From contig JAPPGE010000003.1 in the NCBI GenBank assembly GCA_028821455.1, forward strand, positions 1 through 64,000: DNA of 64,000 nucleotides, read 5' to 3'. A program made the position numbers and the translations under genes. Under the pieces are notes generated by a model. That model saw only the letters and a list, made by a program, of their open reading frames with translations. It was not told the origin of the DNA and made no database searches. The first letter of the stretch is position 1; the number at the start of each line of letters is the position of its first letter. The DNA is from a bacterium (GTDB lineage: Bacteria; Pseudomonadota; Alphaproteobacteria; SP197). Positions 44,233 through 53,749 of the stretch are shown piece by piece.

Positions 44233-45854
44233 AGTTCGCAGACATGCCGGTGCGTGACGCTCTGGGCGGCATTCTTGCCCATAGTGTCACGATTGATGGG
44301 CGTTCCGTGAGAAAGGGGCGCCGTCTCGACGAGGCGCTTGTCAGCGAGTTTCTGGCAGCCGGTGTCACCTCGCTCTTCGTCGCCATGCCCGAGACCGGAG
44401 ATGTCCTGGAAGATGAAGCAGCAACCAGGATGGCACGTGCCCTGGCGGGGTCCCATCTCCTGGTGCAGCCCGCCTCAAGGGGCCGGGTCGACATTGTCGC
44501 CCGACAGGCAGGCCTTGTGACGGTCGACACCGTTGCGCTCGAGGCCGTGAACGGTGTCGATGAAGCGGTGACGGTTGCCACGTTGCCCGGATTCGAGCCG
44601 GTGGGTGAGGGTGAGAGAGTGGCGACCATCAAGATCATTCCCTTCGCCGTTCCAGCGACCACCGTTTCCACCTGCATCGGCCTGTTGGAGACCCCGGCAC
44701 TCGCAGTCGCCCCCTTCAGCGCCTGGCGCACGGGCCTTGTCATGTCCACCTCGCCGGCGGTGAAGTCCCGGGTTCTCGACCGCACCGTGAGTGTAGTGAC
44801 TGCGAGAATCGAGGGTTTCGGACTAATGCTTGGCGACAGCGTCAGAACCCCCCACCGGACTCCGGACCTCGCGGACACCATCACCCGCATGGCCACGAGC
44901 CACGACGTCGTTCTCGTCTACGGCGCCTCTGCCATCTCGGACCGCAGGGATGTCATCCCGGCCGCGGTCGAGGCCGCGGGGGGTGTGGTCGATCACCTCG
45001 GCATGCCGGTCGATCCGGGCAATCTGCTGCTTCTCGCCCATATCGGCAGCACCCGTGTTCTCGGTCTTCCGGGGTGTGCCAGGTCGCCGCAACCCAACGG
45101 ACTCGATCTCGTTCTGGGGCGGCTCGCTGCAGGTATCCACGTGACCGGCGCAGACATACAGGCCATGGGTGTCGGCGGTCTCCTCAAGGGGCGGCCTTCG
45201 GGTGTCCTTCCCGTGGCGGGAAGCCGCAAGGAGATGCCGGCCGCGATCGTCCTGGCGGCTGGCCGCAGCCGGCGCATGGGCGGGCGCAACAAGCTCCTGA
45301 TGACGATCGATGGTGTGCCGATGGTCCGTCACGTGGTGAATGCGCTTCTTTCGGCCGGAATTGCGGCCATTCGGGTCGTGACCGGCCATCAGGCCTCCGC
45401 CGTGCGTGCGGCTCTGGCCGGCTGTCCCGTCTCGTTTGTCGACAACAGCGAGCACGAAGCGGGGCTCAGCACGTCACTGAAGGCGGGACTCGATGCGCTC
45501 CCCGCCTCCTGCGGCGCGGCACTCGTCTGCCTGGGCGACATGCCGGCTGTCACCGGACCGGCGCTGCGTTCCCTTGTCCGTGCATGGCAGGGTTCGAAAG
45601 CAAAGGCGATCGTCGTGCCGACGTGGAATGGCCGCCGTGGCAATCCCGTCCTGTGGGACAGCAGCTTCTTCCAGGCGATGCGCAGGGTGACGGGCGACGC
45701 CGGCGCCAGGCACCTGATCGGCGAGTATGGGGACTACGTCATAGAAGTCGCGATGGACGACGGAGCCGTTCTGGTGGATATCGACACGCCGGAGGACGCG
45801 AGCAGTCTCGTCATGGCCGACGGCGAGGCAGATCGGGGGAAGCGCGAACGATGA
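44229..45854 (+). CDS. MocA-type molybdenum cofactor cytidylyltransferase fused to a molybdopterin-binding (MoeA/MogA-like) domain
   Basis: A 541-residue fusion. The first ~330 residues resemble molybdopterin-binding domains (DVVLVYGASAISDRRDVIP, VVDHLGMPVDPGNLLL, LGLPGCARSPQPNGLD). The last ~200 are an NTP-transferase: AIVLAAGRSRRMGGRNKLLM, CLGDMPAVT, GNPVLW. The C-terminal part should convert Mo cofactor to its dinucleotide (cytidine) form used by CO/xanthine-dehydrogenase-type enzymes. It indicates that this organism makes a molybdenum hydroxylase, which must be encoded outside the window. Confidence 0.87.
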   Translation: MKFADMPVRDALGGILAHSVTIDGRSVRKGRRLDEALVSEFLAAGVTSLFVAMPETGDVLEDEAATRMARALAGSHLLVQPASRGRVDIVARQAGLVTVDTVALEAVNGVDEAVTVATLPGFEPVGEGERVATIKIIPFAVPATTVSTCIGLLETPALAVAPFSAWRTGLVMSTSPAVKSRVLDRTVSVVTARIEGFGLMLGDSVRTPHRTPDLADTITRMATSHDVVLVYGASAISDRRDVIPAAVEAAGGVVDHLGMPVDPGNLLLLAHIGSTRVLGLPGCARSPQPNGLDLVLGRLAAGIHVTGADIQAMGVGGLLKGRPSGVLPVAGSRKEMPAAIVLAAGRSRRMGGRNKLLMTIDGVPMVRHVVNALLSAGIAAIRVVTGHQASAVRAALAGCPVSFVDNSEHEAGLSTSLKAGLDALPASCGAALVCLGDMPAVTGPALRSLVRAWQGSKAKAIVVPTWNGRRGNPVLWDSSFFQAMRRVTGDAGARHLIGEYGDYVIEVAMDDGAVLVDIDTPEDASSLVMADGEADRGKRER

Positions 45855-47080
45855 GCGTGACGATCGACTCCATCAACCAGGCCTCACGCGTGATCGCAGG
45901 GCATGTCGTCAGGACGCCCTGTGTCCATTCGCGCACGTTGTCGACAATGAGCGGCGCCGATGTGTTCGTGAAGTTCGAGAATCACCAGTTCACGGCATCC
46001 TTCAAGGACCGCGGCGCCCTGGTGAAGATCGCGTCTCTCGCGGACGAGGAACGCTCCCGCGGCGTCATCGCGATGTCAGCGGGCAATCATGCCCAGGCCG
46101 TAGCCTACCATGCCCAGCGCCTGGGCATTCCGGCGACCATCGTCATGCCCGAGGGAGCGCCAGTGGTGAAGGTCAAGAACACCGAGCGCTTTGGCGCCCG
46201 GGTCATCCTGACCGGCGAAACCATCGACGATGCGGCTGTGTCCGCACATCTCATGGCGGCCGACGAGAATCTCGTCTTTGTCCATCCCTATCATGATGAT
46301 CACGTCATGGCAGGGCAGGGAACCCTTGCCCTCGAGATGCTCGAGGATGCACCGGACCTCGATGTCATCATCGTCCCGATCGGTGGCGGGGGGCTGATCG
46401 GCGGCATCGCCATTGCCGCCAGGGCCGTCCGTCCGGAGGTGGAGATCGTCGGTGTCGAAGCCGAGATGTTCCCGTCGATGTATCAGCAGCTCCAGGGACT
46501 GGAGGTGAAGGCGGGAGGCCGCACCATCGCCGACGGCATTGCCGTGAAGACGCCCGGAAGAAATGCCGTTCCGATTGTCCGGGATCTCGTGTCGGACATT
46601 GTCCTGGTGAGCGAAGGCCAGCTTGAACACGCCGTCCAGACCTATCTGGAAATCGAGAAGACGGTGGCGGAAGGCGGAGGGGCTGCGTCTCTTGCCTGCC
46701 TTCTCGCCCGGCCCGAACGCTTCCGCGGGCGCAAGGTGGGCCTTGTCCTGTCGGGAGGCAACATCGACAGCCGGGTGCTGTCGATGGTGATCGAGCACGG
46801 TCTCGTGCGAGACGGCCGCATGGTCCGTCTCGGCCTGGAGATTCCCGATGCACCGGGTGTGTTGGGCAGGGTGTCCGCCATCATCGGCGAAACCGGAGCG
46901 AACATCATCGAGGTGCATCACCAGAGGGCGTTCTCCAATCTCTCGGTCAAACTTGCCGACCTCGATATCGTCCTTGAAACCCTCGACCGGGATCACATCG
47001 GACGGATTGCGGGGCGTCTGCGGGAGGCCGGCTTCCGCGTCCAGCCCGTCGAACCCGTCTCCGGCTCGAGAACGGTCTGA
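45851..47080 (+). CDS. Threonine/serine dehydratase with ACT domain
   Basis: PLP-dependent ammonia-lyase, 409 residues. The PLP lysine is in TASFKDRGALVK and the phosphate-binding loop is PIGGGGLIGG. The C-terminal ~75 residues form an ACT-like domain (RLGLEIPDAPGVLGRVSAII). One C-terminal ACT is the layout of catabolic/short biosynthetic IlvA/TdcB forms; product 2-oxobutyrate feeds isoleucine synthesis or catabolism. ATG 45851 overlaps the cytidylyltransferase stop by ATGA, so it is co-translated with the molybdenum genes, for no evident metabolic reason. Confidence 0.9.
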   Translation: MSVTIDSINQASRVIAGHVVRTPCVHSRTLSTMSGADVFVKFENHQFTASFKDRGALVKIASLADEERSRGVIAMSAGNHAQAVAYHAQRLGIPATIVMPEGAPVVKVKNTERFGARVILTGETIDDAAVSAHLMAADENLVFVHPYHDDHVMAGQGTLALEMLEDAPDLDVIIVPIGGGGLIGGIAIAARAVRPEVEIVGVEAEMFPSMYQQLQGLEVKAGGRTIADGIAVKTPGRNAVPIVRDLVSDIVLVSEGQLEHAVQTYLEIEKTVAEGGGAASLACLLARPERFRGRKVGLVLSGGNIDSRVLSMVIEHGLVRDGRMVRLGLEIPDAPGVLGRVSAIIGETGANIIEVHHQRAFSNLSVKLADLDIVLETLDRDHIGRIAGRLREAGFRVQPVEPVSGSRTV

Positions 47081-47168
47081 CACCGTGGGCGGCCGCTATG
47101 CGCCGGCCGGGGAATCGGCTATGTGTCTCCAGGCCAAGGGGGGTGTCTGACGTTGAAGGTCGTGTGCC

Positions 47169-47915
47169 ATGAGTCGTGGTAGGGATCCCGTGCGGCGCAA
47201 GGTGATCTGTGTCGTTCACGGCGAATGGTCGACCACCGGTCGCATCGGTCGAATCCTTCGCGAAGGAGGCCACGAGGAGGTGCGCTGCTGCCTGAAGACC
47301 GGTGACGTTCTTCCCCAGAACTTCCACGATATCGCCGGCGCCATCATCTTCGGCGGCCCGATGAGCGCCAATGATGACGGCACGTTGGACTTCATCGCCG
47401 CCGAACTGCGCTGGATCGACCGGGTCCTCGAGGCGGGCACGCCGTTCTTCGGGGTCTGCCTTGGAGCCCAGATGCTGGCCCGCAGCCTCGGAGCTGCTGT
47501 GAAACCGCATGAGGACGGCTGGCACGAGATCGGGTTCACGCAGCTGGTTCCCACGGAGTCCGGACGGTCGGTGCTGGGTGATTTGCGCCATGTCTATCAG
47601 TGGCACGGGGAGGGTTTCGATCTTCCCGGGGGATGCGAACTTCTCGCCACCAGTGTGACAGAGCACTTCCCCAACCAGATGTATTCCTGCGGCCCGAGCG
47701 TCTACGGCGTGCAGTTTCATCCGGAATGCACCATCGACATGATCGGCGAGTGGATGAAGGAGGGGGCGGAGGAACTCGACGAACGGGGCGCCCAACAGCC
47801 TGAAGAACAGCTGGCCGACGCCGGCAGGTACGATCACCTGGTCGATGCGTGGCTGCCGGGCTTCTTTGAACGCTGGCTCGGCGCCGCCGACTCCGGGAGG
47901 ATGGCGGCCGAATAA
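47169..47915 (+). CDS. Class I glutamine amidotransferase-like protein
   Basis: GATase1 domain protein, 248 residues, resembling the glutaminase part of GMP synthase. The nucleophile elbow is FFGVCLGAQMLARSLG, and the His-Glu pair is in YGVQFHPECTID. There is no synthetase domain, so it may be a stand-alone hydrolase of gamma-glutamyl compounds (PuuD-like role) or donate ammonia to another protein. It ends 4 bases before the convergent isomerase gene's stop. Confidence 0.85.
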   Translation: MSRGRDPVRRKVICVVHGEWSTTGRIGRILREGGHEEVRCCLKTGDVLPQNFHDIAGAIIFGGPMSANDDGTLDFIAAELRWIDRVLEAGTPFFGVCLGAQMLARSLGAAVKPHEDGWHEIGFTQLVPTESGRSVLGDLRHVYQWHGEGFDLPGGCELLATSVTEHFPNQMYSCGPSVYGVQFHPECTIDMIGEWMKEGAEELDERGAQQPEEQLADAGRYDHLVDAWLPGFFERWLGAADSGRMAAE

Positions 47916-47919
47916 GGTG

Positions 47920-48522
47920 TCAGGCGCGTTCCCTGAGAGCCGCTTCCAGGAGGACGAGCCGGTCGTTGCCCCAGAACATCTGCTCGCCGAGGAAGAAAGT
48001 TGGAACTCCGAACGCCCCGCGCCTGGCGGCTTCCTTGACTCTCGCCTCCATGTCATGGAGGAGGTTGTCGCTCTCCATGTCGCTCCGGAATCTCCCGACA
48101 TCGAGGCCGCCGAAGTCAGCCGCCTGTTCGAAGTCCTCCTGGACCAGCCTTTCTCCGGGTGTGATGAAGATGAGCGACATCACCGCTCGGGAGAAGAACT
48201 CCGCGGCGCCCTGGCGTTCGGCGGCCAGACAGGCGAGCGCGGCCAACAGGGGATCGAACGCCAGGCGGTCGACCGGTTCCAGGTAGTCGATCCCGTAATG
48301 ACGGGCCCACGCCGCGGCGTCCTGCTTGCGGTAGTCCCAGTCGTACTGGCCGGCCGCGCCCTCGAAGGGGTCCTTGCGACCGGCTGAGATGAGCGGACCG
48401 CTCTGCAACGGCAGCCAGCGGAAGCGGCAACCCGTCTCGCGCTCGATGCGCCCCAGCTGCGTGGAAGCAAGATAGGAGTAGCGGCTGCCCGGACCGAAGT
48501 AGAAATCGACCTCTTGGGTCAT
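47920..48522 (-). CDS. DsbA-family 2-hydroxychromene-2-carboxylate isomerase-like protein
   Basis: Thioredoxin-fold protein of the DsbA/NahD (kappa GST-like) group, 200 residues. The N terminus VDFYFGPGSRYSYLAST replaces the CxxC motif with a Ser-containing one, and the C-terminal GAFGVPTFFLGEQMFWGNDR is the family hallmark. NahD uses glutathione to isomerise aromatic breakdown intermediates. ATG 48522 overlaps the upstream Rieske gene stop, so the two are coupled. The substrate is unknown. Confidence 0.87.
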   Translation of the reverse strand: MTQEVDFYFGPGSRYSYLASTQLGRIERETGCRFRWLPLQSGPLISAGRKDPFEGAAGQYDWDYRKQDAAAWARHYGIDYLEPVDRLAFDPLLAALACLAAERQGAAEFFSRAVMSLIFITPGERLVQEDFEQAADFGGLDVGRFRSDMESDNLLHDMEARVKEAARRGAFGVPTFFLGEQMFWGNDRLVLLEAALRERA

Positions 48523-49670
48523 TCGGCGGCCTGGGGAACGGGCAGGGGTCCGCCCTCCATGGCCTGCATGACCAGCCTGTGGAAATGGTGCACCGCGTGC
48601 TCGCTGATGTGGCTGCGGCCGCTGTCGACGATGAACCGGCCACGGTCGTAGCCGCGCGATTTCAGGCCTGCGTGGACACTCTCGCAAAGGGCGATGTCCT
48701 CGGGCTGAAGCACGTCGACGACGTAGTCGATCGCCGCCTCGGACTGTTGGGTCAGTTCTCCGCCCAGCGAGTGCCAGTGCAGATGCTCGACGCAGCCTTC
48801 GGGTCCGTCGGGGAGCATCTGGAGAGTCATGAGATTGGGCTCGCCCGGCATCAGCCAGATCGTCAGGTTCGGCCACACGAAGTAGCCGGCGTAGCCGAAG
48901 TCGACGTCGCCGGTTTCGAAATCGTAGGCCGTGCTCCTGTTCGAGCGCGGCTTGTCCGACGTCTGGGCCGACCAGTACTGGTGCGTGCGATTGCGATAGG
49001 TGGGCATCTCGACCATGTCGACGAAGGCCGGATGCGCCGGTTCGCAGTGGTAACACTCCTGGAAGTTGTCGATGACCACCTTCCAGTTGGCCTTCAGCGC
49101 GAAATCCCTTTGACACGCCGGCTCGAGAGACGCGGCCCGGGGCATCCAGCGCAGGATGTCGTCCTCGAGCCCGGCGTACTGTTCGCCGAACGGGAGGGCT
49201 TCGGCGTCGAGATTGACGAAGACGAGGCCGAGCATCGTGTCGACCCTGACCTGTTTCAGCGAAAACGCCGACTTGTCGAAATCGCGGACGTTCTCGCAGC
49301 CGCGCGCCGTCCTCAGGGACCCGTCGAGATTGTAGGCCCAGGCATGATAGGGGCACGTCACGACGGGCCCCAGAGTGCCGCTGCCCTTGAGGACGCGGTG
49401 AGCCCGGTGCTGGCAGACATTGTAAAAGCAGCGCAGGACGCCATCACGCCCCCTGACGAGAGCGAGGCTCTCGTCGGCGATCTCCACCACCCGATAGCTG
49501 CCAGGTGCCTTGAGCGTGCTTTCGTGTCCGGCAAAGAGCCATGAGCGGGCGAAGATTCGCTCCTTTTCCTCCTCGAAGATCAACGGATCGGTGTAGTAGC
49601 GCGAGGCCATCGTGAAGGAACGGGAGGGGTCGTCGTGGAGACCTCCTGGAAGAGCGTCATAGGGCGTCAT
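48519..49670 (-). CDS. Rieske non-heme iron oxygenase, alpha subunit
   Basis: Terminal oxygenase, 383 residues. The Rieske cluster ligands are C86xH88 (NVCQHRAH) and C106xxH109 (VTCPYHAW); the mononuclear iron His are in ECYHCEPAHP (208, 213). The overall pattern is nearer to quaternary-amine monooxygenases (choline, glycine betaine or stachydrine type) than to naphthalene-type enzymes. No reductase lies nearby. ATG 49670 is the last start before the conserved fold; ATG 49724 is possible. The first ~35 codons of the conserved part are copied as a fragment at 58980-59087. Confidence 0.88.
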   Translation of the reverse strand: MTPYDALPGGLHDDPSRSFTMASRYYTDPLIFEEEKERIFARSWLFAGHESTLKAPGSYRVVEIADESLALVRGRDGVLRCFYNVCQHRAHRVLKGSGTLGPVVTCPYHAWAYNLDGSLRTARGCENVRDFDKSAFSLKQVRVDTMLGLVFVNLDAEALPFGEQYAGLEDDILRWMPRAASLEPACQRDFALKANWKVVIDNFQECYHCEPAHPAFVDMVEMPTYRNRTHQYWSAQTSDKPRSNRSTAYDFETGDVDFGYAGYFVWPNLTIWLMPGEPNLMTLQMLPDGPEGCVEHLHWHSLGGELTQQSEAAIDYVVDVLQPEDIALCESVHAGLKSRGYDRGRFIVDSGRSHISEHAVHHFHRLVMQAMEGGPLPVPQAAE

Positions 49671-50030
49671 CGTGGCAGTCCGCTGACCATGCTTCGTCGC
49701 CGTACCATATGAATGCCTCCCCATACAATCAATCGAGTTGTGTCGCACAGACATTCAAGATTTTCTCAATGATTGAACGCTCAATGCCCTGTGCGCTCTC
49801 GACGCCGCAGGCAGACACCTGAATCTCGTCAGGGCCGCCTTGGCAAGCCTGGCAGACGGCTTGACACGGGGACGATCACATCCGGATCATCCGGCCGAGG
49901 GGGCGGCGACCATGGCATTGAAAAGGCCGTGGGTGGAAGCTGACCTTCTGCTTGTGATCGATGTCCTGAACGACCTTTGTCACGGCGACGCGCCTGATGT
50001 CCCTCGGGAGAGACGAGGTGACTGCCGTCG
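49529..50030. repeat. Direct repeat copy 1: Rieske 5' part and decayed nicotinamidase 5' part
   Basis: Two homologous blocks match 59010-59290. The Rieske-side block (about 49529-49611) pairs with 59010-59090, and the nicotinamidase-side block (about 49845-50030) with 59105-59290. The orientation is the same, with offsets near 9480 and 9260, so copy 2 is about 220 bases shorter between the blocks. In this copy the Rieske gene is whole and the nicotinamidase is broken. Confidence 0.85.
49861..49889 (+). promoter_or_regulatory. Promoter-like TTGACA element of the decayed nicotinamidase copy
   Basis: TTGACA (49861-49866), 17 bases, then GGATCA (49884-49889). The same two hexamers at the same spacing precede the intact pncA at 59122-59150, which supports a real promoter despite a poor -10. 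Confidence 0.5.
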
Positions 50031-50060
50031 TCGACCGGATGGTGCCACGCGCTCTCCATC
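49912..50060 (+). pseudogene. N-terminal fragment of nicotinamidase
   Basis: From ATG 49912 the frame reads MALKRPWVEADLLLVIDVLN, close to the start of pncA at 59172 (MALTRPRAEADLLLVIDVQN). It then shifts frame near codon 30; the next frame gives GRDEVTAVVDRMVP, matching GGDEVVAVINRLAP. Homology fades after about 50 codons, before the metal-binding histidines. About 165 bases of unassigned sequence follow before the lyase gene. Confidence 0.88.
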
Positions 50061-50225
50061 TGCGTCGGCTTCCAGCTGGCGCACCAGGCTCAGGGCCGCC
50101 GGCGGTCACCGCCGCTTCGCAACGGGTCGGCACGGGATCCGGTGCGCCGGATGTGAGGTCCAGCGCCTTGTCGAGTCAGGCGGGGACGCGTTTCATGGAG
50201 TGCCGGCACCACGCGGATACGCGTG

Positions 50226-51458
50226 TCAGGCGGTTTCCGCTGCGGTGAGGTCGAAGCCGCGCTCCTGGACGAAACTCCCGAATTCCTCCTGTGTCATGAG
50301 GGCAAACCCGGAGCGCCGGGACATGTGCTCGCGTACCGCCGACACGATCTCCGCGACGGTTTGCCCGTTCGCGGACCTGCCGAGGAGCGAGAGGTTGTAG
50401 AGGACCGTGAATTCGTTGCAGCGCCGACCGATCGACAGGTGGTGGCGGTTGCCGACCAGCCGGGGCGGGTAGACCAGGGCCTCCTCGAACCTCCCCTCCT
50501 GGTGGAGCTCCCAGTAGACCTGCTGAATTTCCTCGGTCTCGGGAATTGCGAAGGCCGAATCGCCCACGACCGGCTTCTGCCGGGGGATCGCGAGGCCGAT
50601 CGAACGGGAAACGAGTTCCGAGAGCTCCTTGAGGGACGAAAGGTCGATGCCGGTGGAAACGCCGATGTGCATCTCGGCCGCCACGGCGAATTCCTCGAGC
50701 GGCACAAGGCCCGTGAATTCCCCCACACCGTTCACCGTGGTCTGGATGGTCGAGGCGCCCGCCAGGACGGCCGCCATGGCGTTGACGACGGCCATGGAGG
50801 AATGGTTGTGCAAATGAACCTGCAACGGACGGTCGGTCCATGCGGCGACGAGCCCGACGAGGTGGTGGAGGCCCCATGGCGAGATCGTGCCGAGGGAGTC
50901 GCCGATGGTGAACTCGTCGCAATGCGGCGTGAGTTCCCTGATCAACTGTTCCAGGAATTCCGGACGTGTGCGCGTGGCGTCCATGCACATCAGGCACGTG
51001 TGCATGCCGTGCGCCCTTGCATGATCGGTCAGGCGTCGGGCGAGGTCGATGATGTCGGCGCCGGACTTGCCCTGAGGCACAAGGGCGTCGTTGACTCCCA
51101 CCAGAATGTCGATGTCGGAGAGGCCGGTTTGCCGGGCGATGTCGATCTCTTGAGCTGTCTTGACGAAGGAACTCAGGCGGACGGGGAGGTCGAGGGCGAC
51201 GATCTTCTCCGCGCAGCGGATATCGTCGTCGGACGGCAGGGGCGAGTTGCCGAGAATGGACATGCGGCCGACACCGGCGCCGGCGAGTTTGCGGGCAATG
51301 GCGATGCGGTCGGCTTCGCTCAGGTATGCTCCTGCCATTTCCTCGCCGTCGCCCTCGAGCGTGAGGTCGTGGATGGCGACGTTCTTCGGCCTGTCGGGCT
51401 TCTGCAACTGTGGAGCGAGCCAGTTGTAGGGACTGGCGTAGGGTGTGAGCGTGGACAT
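50226..51458 (-). CDS. DRE-TIM metallolyase family protein (HMG-CoA lyase/homocitrate synthase-like)
   Basis: TIM-barrel enzyme, 410 residues, last gene of the ureide operon. The metal-binding HxHN motif is present (VHLHNHSSMAVVN) and GVGEFTG replaces the usual GxGERxGN. The N-terminal signature, normally RDxxxRDGxQ, reads IHDLTLEGDGEE, so the catalytic Arg is altered. It may cleave or condense a 2-oxo acid in a way not covered by known members. ATG 51458 follows GGGAGA. Its presence after an importer for nitrogenous compounds is unexplained. Confidence 0.82.
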   Translation of the reverse strand: MSTLTPYASPYNWLAPQLQKPDRPKNVAIHDLTLEGDGEEMAGAYLSEADRIAIARKLAGAGVGRMSILGNSPLPSDDDIRCAEKIVALDLPVRLSSFVKTAQEIDIARQTGLSDIDILVGVNDALVPQGKSGADIIDLARRLTDHARAHGMHTCLMCMDATRTRPEFLEQLIRELTPHCDEFTIGDSLGTISPWGLHHLVGLVAAWTDRPLQVHLHNHSSMAVVNAMAAVLAGASTIQTTVNGVGEFTGLVPLEEFAVAAEMHIGVSTGIDLSSLKELSELVSRSIGLAIPRQKPVVGDSAFAIPETEEIQQVYWELHQEGRFEEALVYPPRLVGNRHHLSIGRRCNEFTVLYNLSLLGRSANGQTVAEIVSAVREHMSRRSGFALMTQEEFGSFVQERGFDLTAAETA

Positions 51459-51494
51459 GATCCGATCTCCCAGGTTTCTGTTCCGCCGGTATCT

Positions 51495-52301
51495 TCAACA
51501 GGAGGCAAACGAGGTGAAGGACGTCCGCTTGAGGTAGCGATCCAGGAACTGCCGGGATCTCTGTTCCCTGGGACTCGAGAGGAAGTCGGCCGGCGCGCCT
51601 TCCTCGATGATCGAGCCTTCGTCCATGAACACGATTCGGTCCGCCGCCTCGCTCGCGAAGCCGATCTCGTGGGTCACCACGATCATGGTCGTGCGCTGCT
51701 CCGCGAGCGCCTGCATGACGTCGAGGACTTCCCCGACGAGCTCCGGATCAAGTGCGCTCGTGGGTTCGTCGAACAGGAGGATTTCAGGCTCCATGGCAAG
51801 GGCGCGGGCGATGGCGACGCGCTGTTGCTGGCCGCCGGAAAGCTTGGCGGGATAGCTTGTCGCCTTGTCCTGCAGTCCGACCCGGTCGAGCAGGACTTCG
51901 GCCCGCTCGCGAGCCTCATTCTTGGAGAGGCCCCGGACGATCATCGGTCCCTCCATGACATTGCCGATCGCCGTCCTGTGAGGCCACAGGTTGAAGGATT
52001 GGAAGACCATGCCGATCCGGCTGCGCTGCCGTCTCAACCGGGCATCGCCCAGCGGCCTCGGGGTGCCGTTGGCATCCCTTTCCATGCCGAGCATTTCATC
52101 ACCGATCCATACCGTTCCCGAGGTCGGCGGCGACAACCAGTTCAGGCAGCGCAACAGGGTGGACTTGCCGGAGCCCGAAGGACCCAGGACGCAGACGACC
52201 TCACCCTTGGCCACCTCGAGGCTGATGTCACTGAGAACCTCGAGATCCCCGAAGGTCTTGACCAGGTGTTCGGCGCGAATGGCGGGCACGTTCTTCGTCA
52301 T
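51495..52301 (-). CDS. ABC transporter ATP-binding protein, polar amino acid type
   Basis: Nucleotide-binding subunit of HisP/GlnQ type, 268 residues, with Walker [17 protein letters not shown]-loop [11 protein letters not shown], signature [15 protein letters not shown] and Walker [19 protein letters not shown] 52301 with a GAGGA upstream is preferred over 52325. It directly follows the second permease. Confidence 0.92.
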   Translation of the reverse strand: MTKNVPAIRAEHLVKTFGDLEVLSDISLEVAKGEVVCVLGPSGSGKSTLLRCLNWLSPPTSGTVWIGDEMLGMERDANGTPRPLGDARLRRQRSRIGMVFQSFNLWPHRTAIGNVMEGPMIVRGLSKNEARERAEVLLDRVGLQDKATSYPAKLSGGQQQRVAIARALAMEPEILLFDEPTSALDPELVGEVLDVMQALAEQRTTMIVVTHEIGFASEAADRIVFMDEGSIIEEGAPADFLSSPREQRSRQFLDRYLKRTSFTSFASC

Positions 52302-52311
52302 GGTGGTGTCC

Positions 52312-52971
52312 TCACCTCGCTTCACGGTAACGGGTCACGCGACGTTCCAGGGACCGCATGCCGTTCTCCCACACGAAGAGGATGGTCCAGTAACAGATGG
52401 CGGCAAATGTCCAGAACTCGAACGGGGCATAGGTCCGGGCAACGACCTGCTTGGTCTCGAAGGCGAATTCGTGCACCGAGATGATCGACAGGATTGCCGA
52501 ATCCTTGACGAGGCCGATGGAGATGCCGGTGAGCGGAGGGATGATGAGGCCCAGGGCCTGCGGCACGGTGATCCTGCGCGCCGCCTGCAGGCGGGACATG
52601 CCAACCGAGCGCGCGGCTTCCAGCTGTCCTGAGGGAATGGCATCGATGGCGCCGCGCATGATTTCGGCCATGTAGGGCGAATAGTAGAGCGTCAGGGTGA
52701 GAAGGCCCGCCGCCAGTTCCGAAAGCCTGAGGCCGATGTCCGGGAGAACGAAGTAAATCACGTAGAGCAGCACGAGTATCGGGATGCCCAGGATGATCTC
52801 CGTATAGATGCGAACGATGACGGCGAGCGGCCGGATGCCGGAGCGCTGCATCGCGACCAGGACGGCTCCGGTGACAATGGAAAGCAGGATGCCGGCCGTG
52901 GAGATGATGATGGTGACCTTGAGGCCCTCCAGCAGGAGCGGCGCATACTTCAGAATCTGTTCTAGATCCAT
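52312..52971 (-). CDS. ABC transporter permease, polar amino acid type (HisM-like)
   Basis: Inner-membrane permease, 219 residues, about five hydrophobic segments. The cytoplasmic contact loop reads [22 protein letters not shown]-like at mid-protein, preceded by [14 protein letters not shown], both standard for HisQM permeases. It begins 15 bases after the first permease and forms a heterodimer with it by analogy. Confidence 0.92.
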   Translation of the reverse strand: MDLEQILKYAPLLLEGLKVTIIISTAGILLSIVTGAVLVAMQRSGIRPLAVIVRIYTEIILGIPILVLLYVIYFVLPDIGLRLSELAAGLLTLTLYYSPYMAEIMRGAIDAIPSGQLEAARSVGMSRLQAARRITVPQALGLIIPPLTGISIGLVKDSAILSIISVHEFAFETKQVVARTYAPFEFWTFAAICYWTILFVWENGMRSLERRVTRYREAR

Positions 52972-52986
52972 GCCGCGCGTCCTCCC

Positions 52987-53643
52987 TCAGGTGTGGAGCA
53001 GCCGGAAGCGGCGTTCCAGCCACCGGGAGACCTGGGTGAAGGAGAGGGCGATGAGGACGTAGCCGACCGCGATCGGGAGGAAAATTTCGACGGCGCTGAA
53101 CGCTCTTGCCTGGATGACGACGCCTGCGTAGGTGAGTTCGGTCACCGCCACCACGGAAGCAAGCGGTGTCGACTTCAGGACGATCGTGAACTCGCTGGTG
53201 AGAGCCGGCAGGCTGACCACGAACGCCTGCGGCAGGATGACCCGGAACCAGATCTGCCGGGTCGACATACCCATGGCCCGTGCCGCCTCGATCTGTCCCT
53301 CGGGCACATTCTGGACAGCCGCTCTGAGGATTTCCGTCGTATAGGCTCCGCTGTTCAGTCCGATCGCCACGGCCGCGGCGAGGAAGGCCTGTCCCTTGAT
53401 GCCCAGCAGGGGCAGACCGAAGAAGACGACGAAGAGCTGCACCAGAAGGGGCGTGCCGCGCATGATGCTGACATAGGTCCGGCTGAGCCAGTAGCCGCCC
53501 GGGATCTTCGACAGCTGGAGCATCACCGAAATCGTGCCGAACAGCAGACTCAGAATGACACTGCAGACGGTCAGTTCCACAGTGACGATCGCTGCCGATG
53601 CAAGAATGGGTACGGATTCGTAGAAAAGGTCGAGATTGAACAT
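52987..53643 (-). CDS. ABC transporter permease, polar amino acid type (HisQ-like)
   Basis: Inner-membrane permease, 218 residues from ATG 53643. Conserved GAYTTEILRAAVQNVP and IEAARAMGMSTRQIWFRVI mark the HisQM family, with about five hydrophobic segments. The open frame from 53694 adds residues without a ribosome site and is rejected. It lies about 105 bases after the binding-protein gene. Confidence 0.92.
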   Translation of the reverse strand: MFNLDLFYESVPILASAAIVTVELTVCSVILSLLFGTISVMLQLSKIPGGYWLSRTYVSIMRGTPLLVQLFVVFFGLPLLGIKGQAFLAAAVAIGLNSGAYTTEILRAAVQNVPEGQIEAARAMGMSTRQIWFRVILPQAFVVSLPALTSEFTIVLKSTPLASVVAVTELTYAGVVIQARAFSAVEIFLPIAVGYVLIALSFTQVSRWLERRFRLLHT

Positions 53644-53749
53644 GCGCTTCCAGGCACCGGGAAGGGATGCGCAGGGGCCGCGGCATGCCGCCACCCCTGC
53701 GCCGGTTGCTTTGCGGTCCGGTCAGATGATCAGCCGACCGGACAGGGAT

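Noticed and set aside
45074-47080. 668-codon frame suggesting a larger fused threonine dehydratase
   Set aside because: The extra N-terminal 250 codons are an out-of-frame reading of the cytidylyltransferase gene; ATG 45851 with an ATGA overlap is the real start.
50223-52484. 753-codon plus-strand open frame across the lyase and ATPase genes
   Set aside because: It spans three minus-strand genes with clear motifs; the plus translation has no recognisable domain and runs across gene boundaries.
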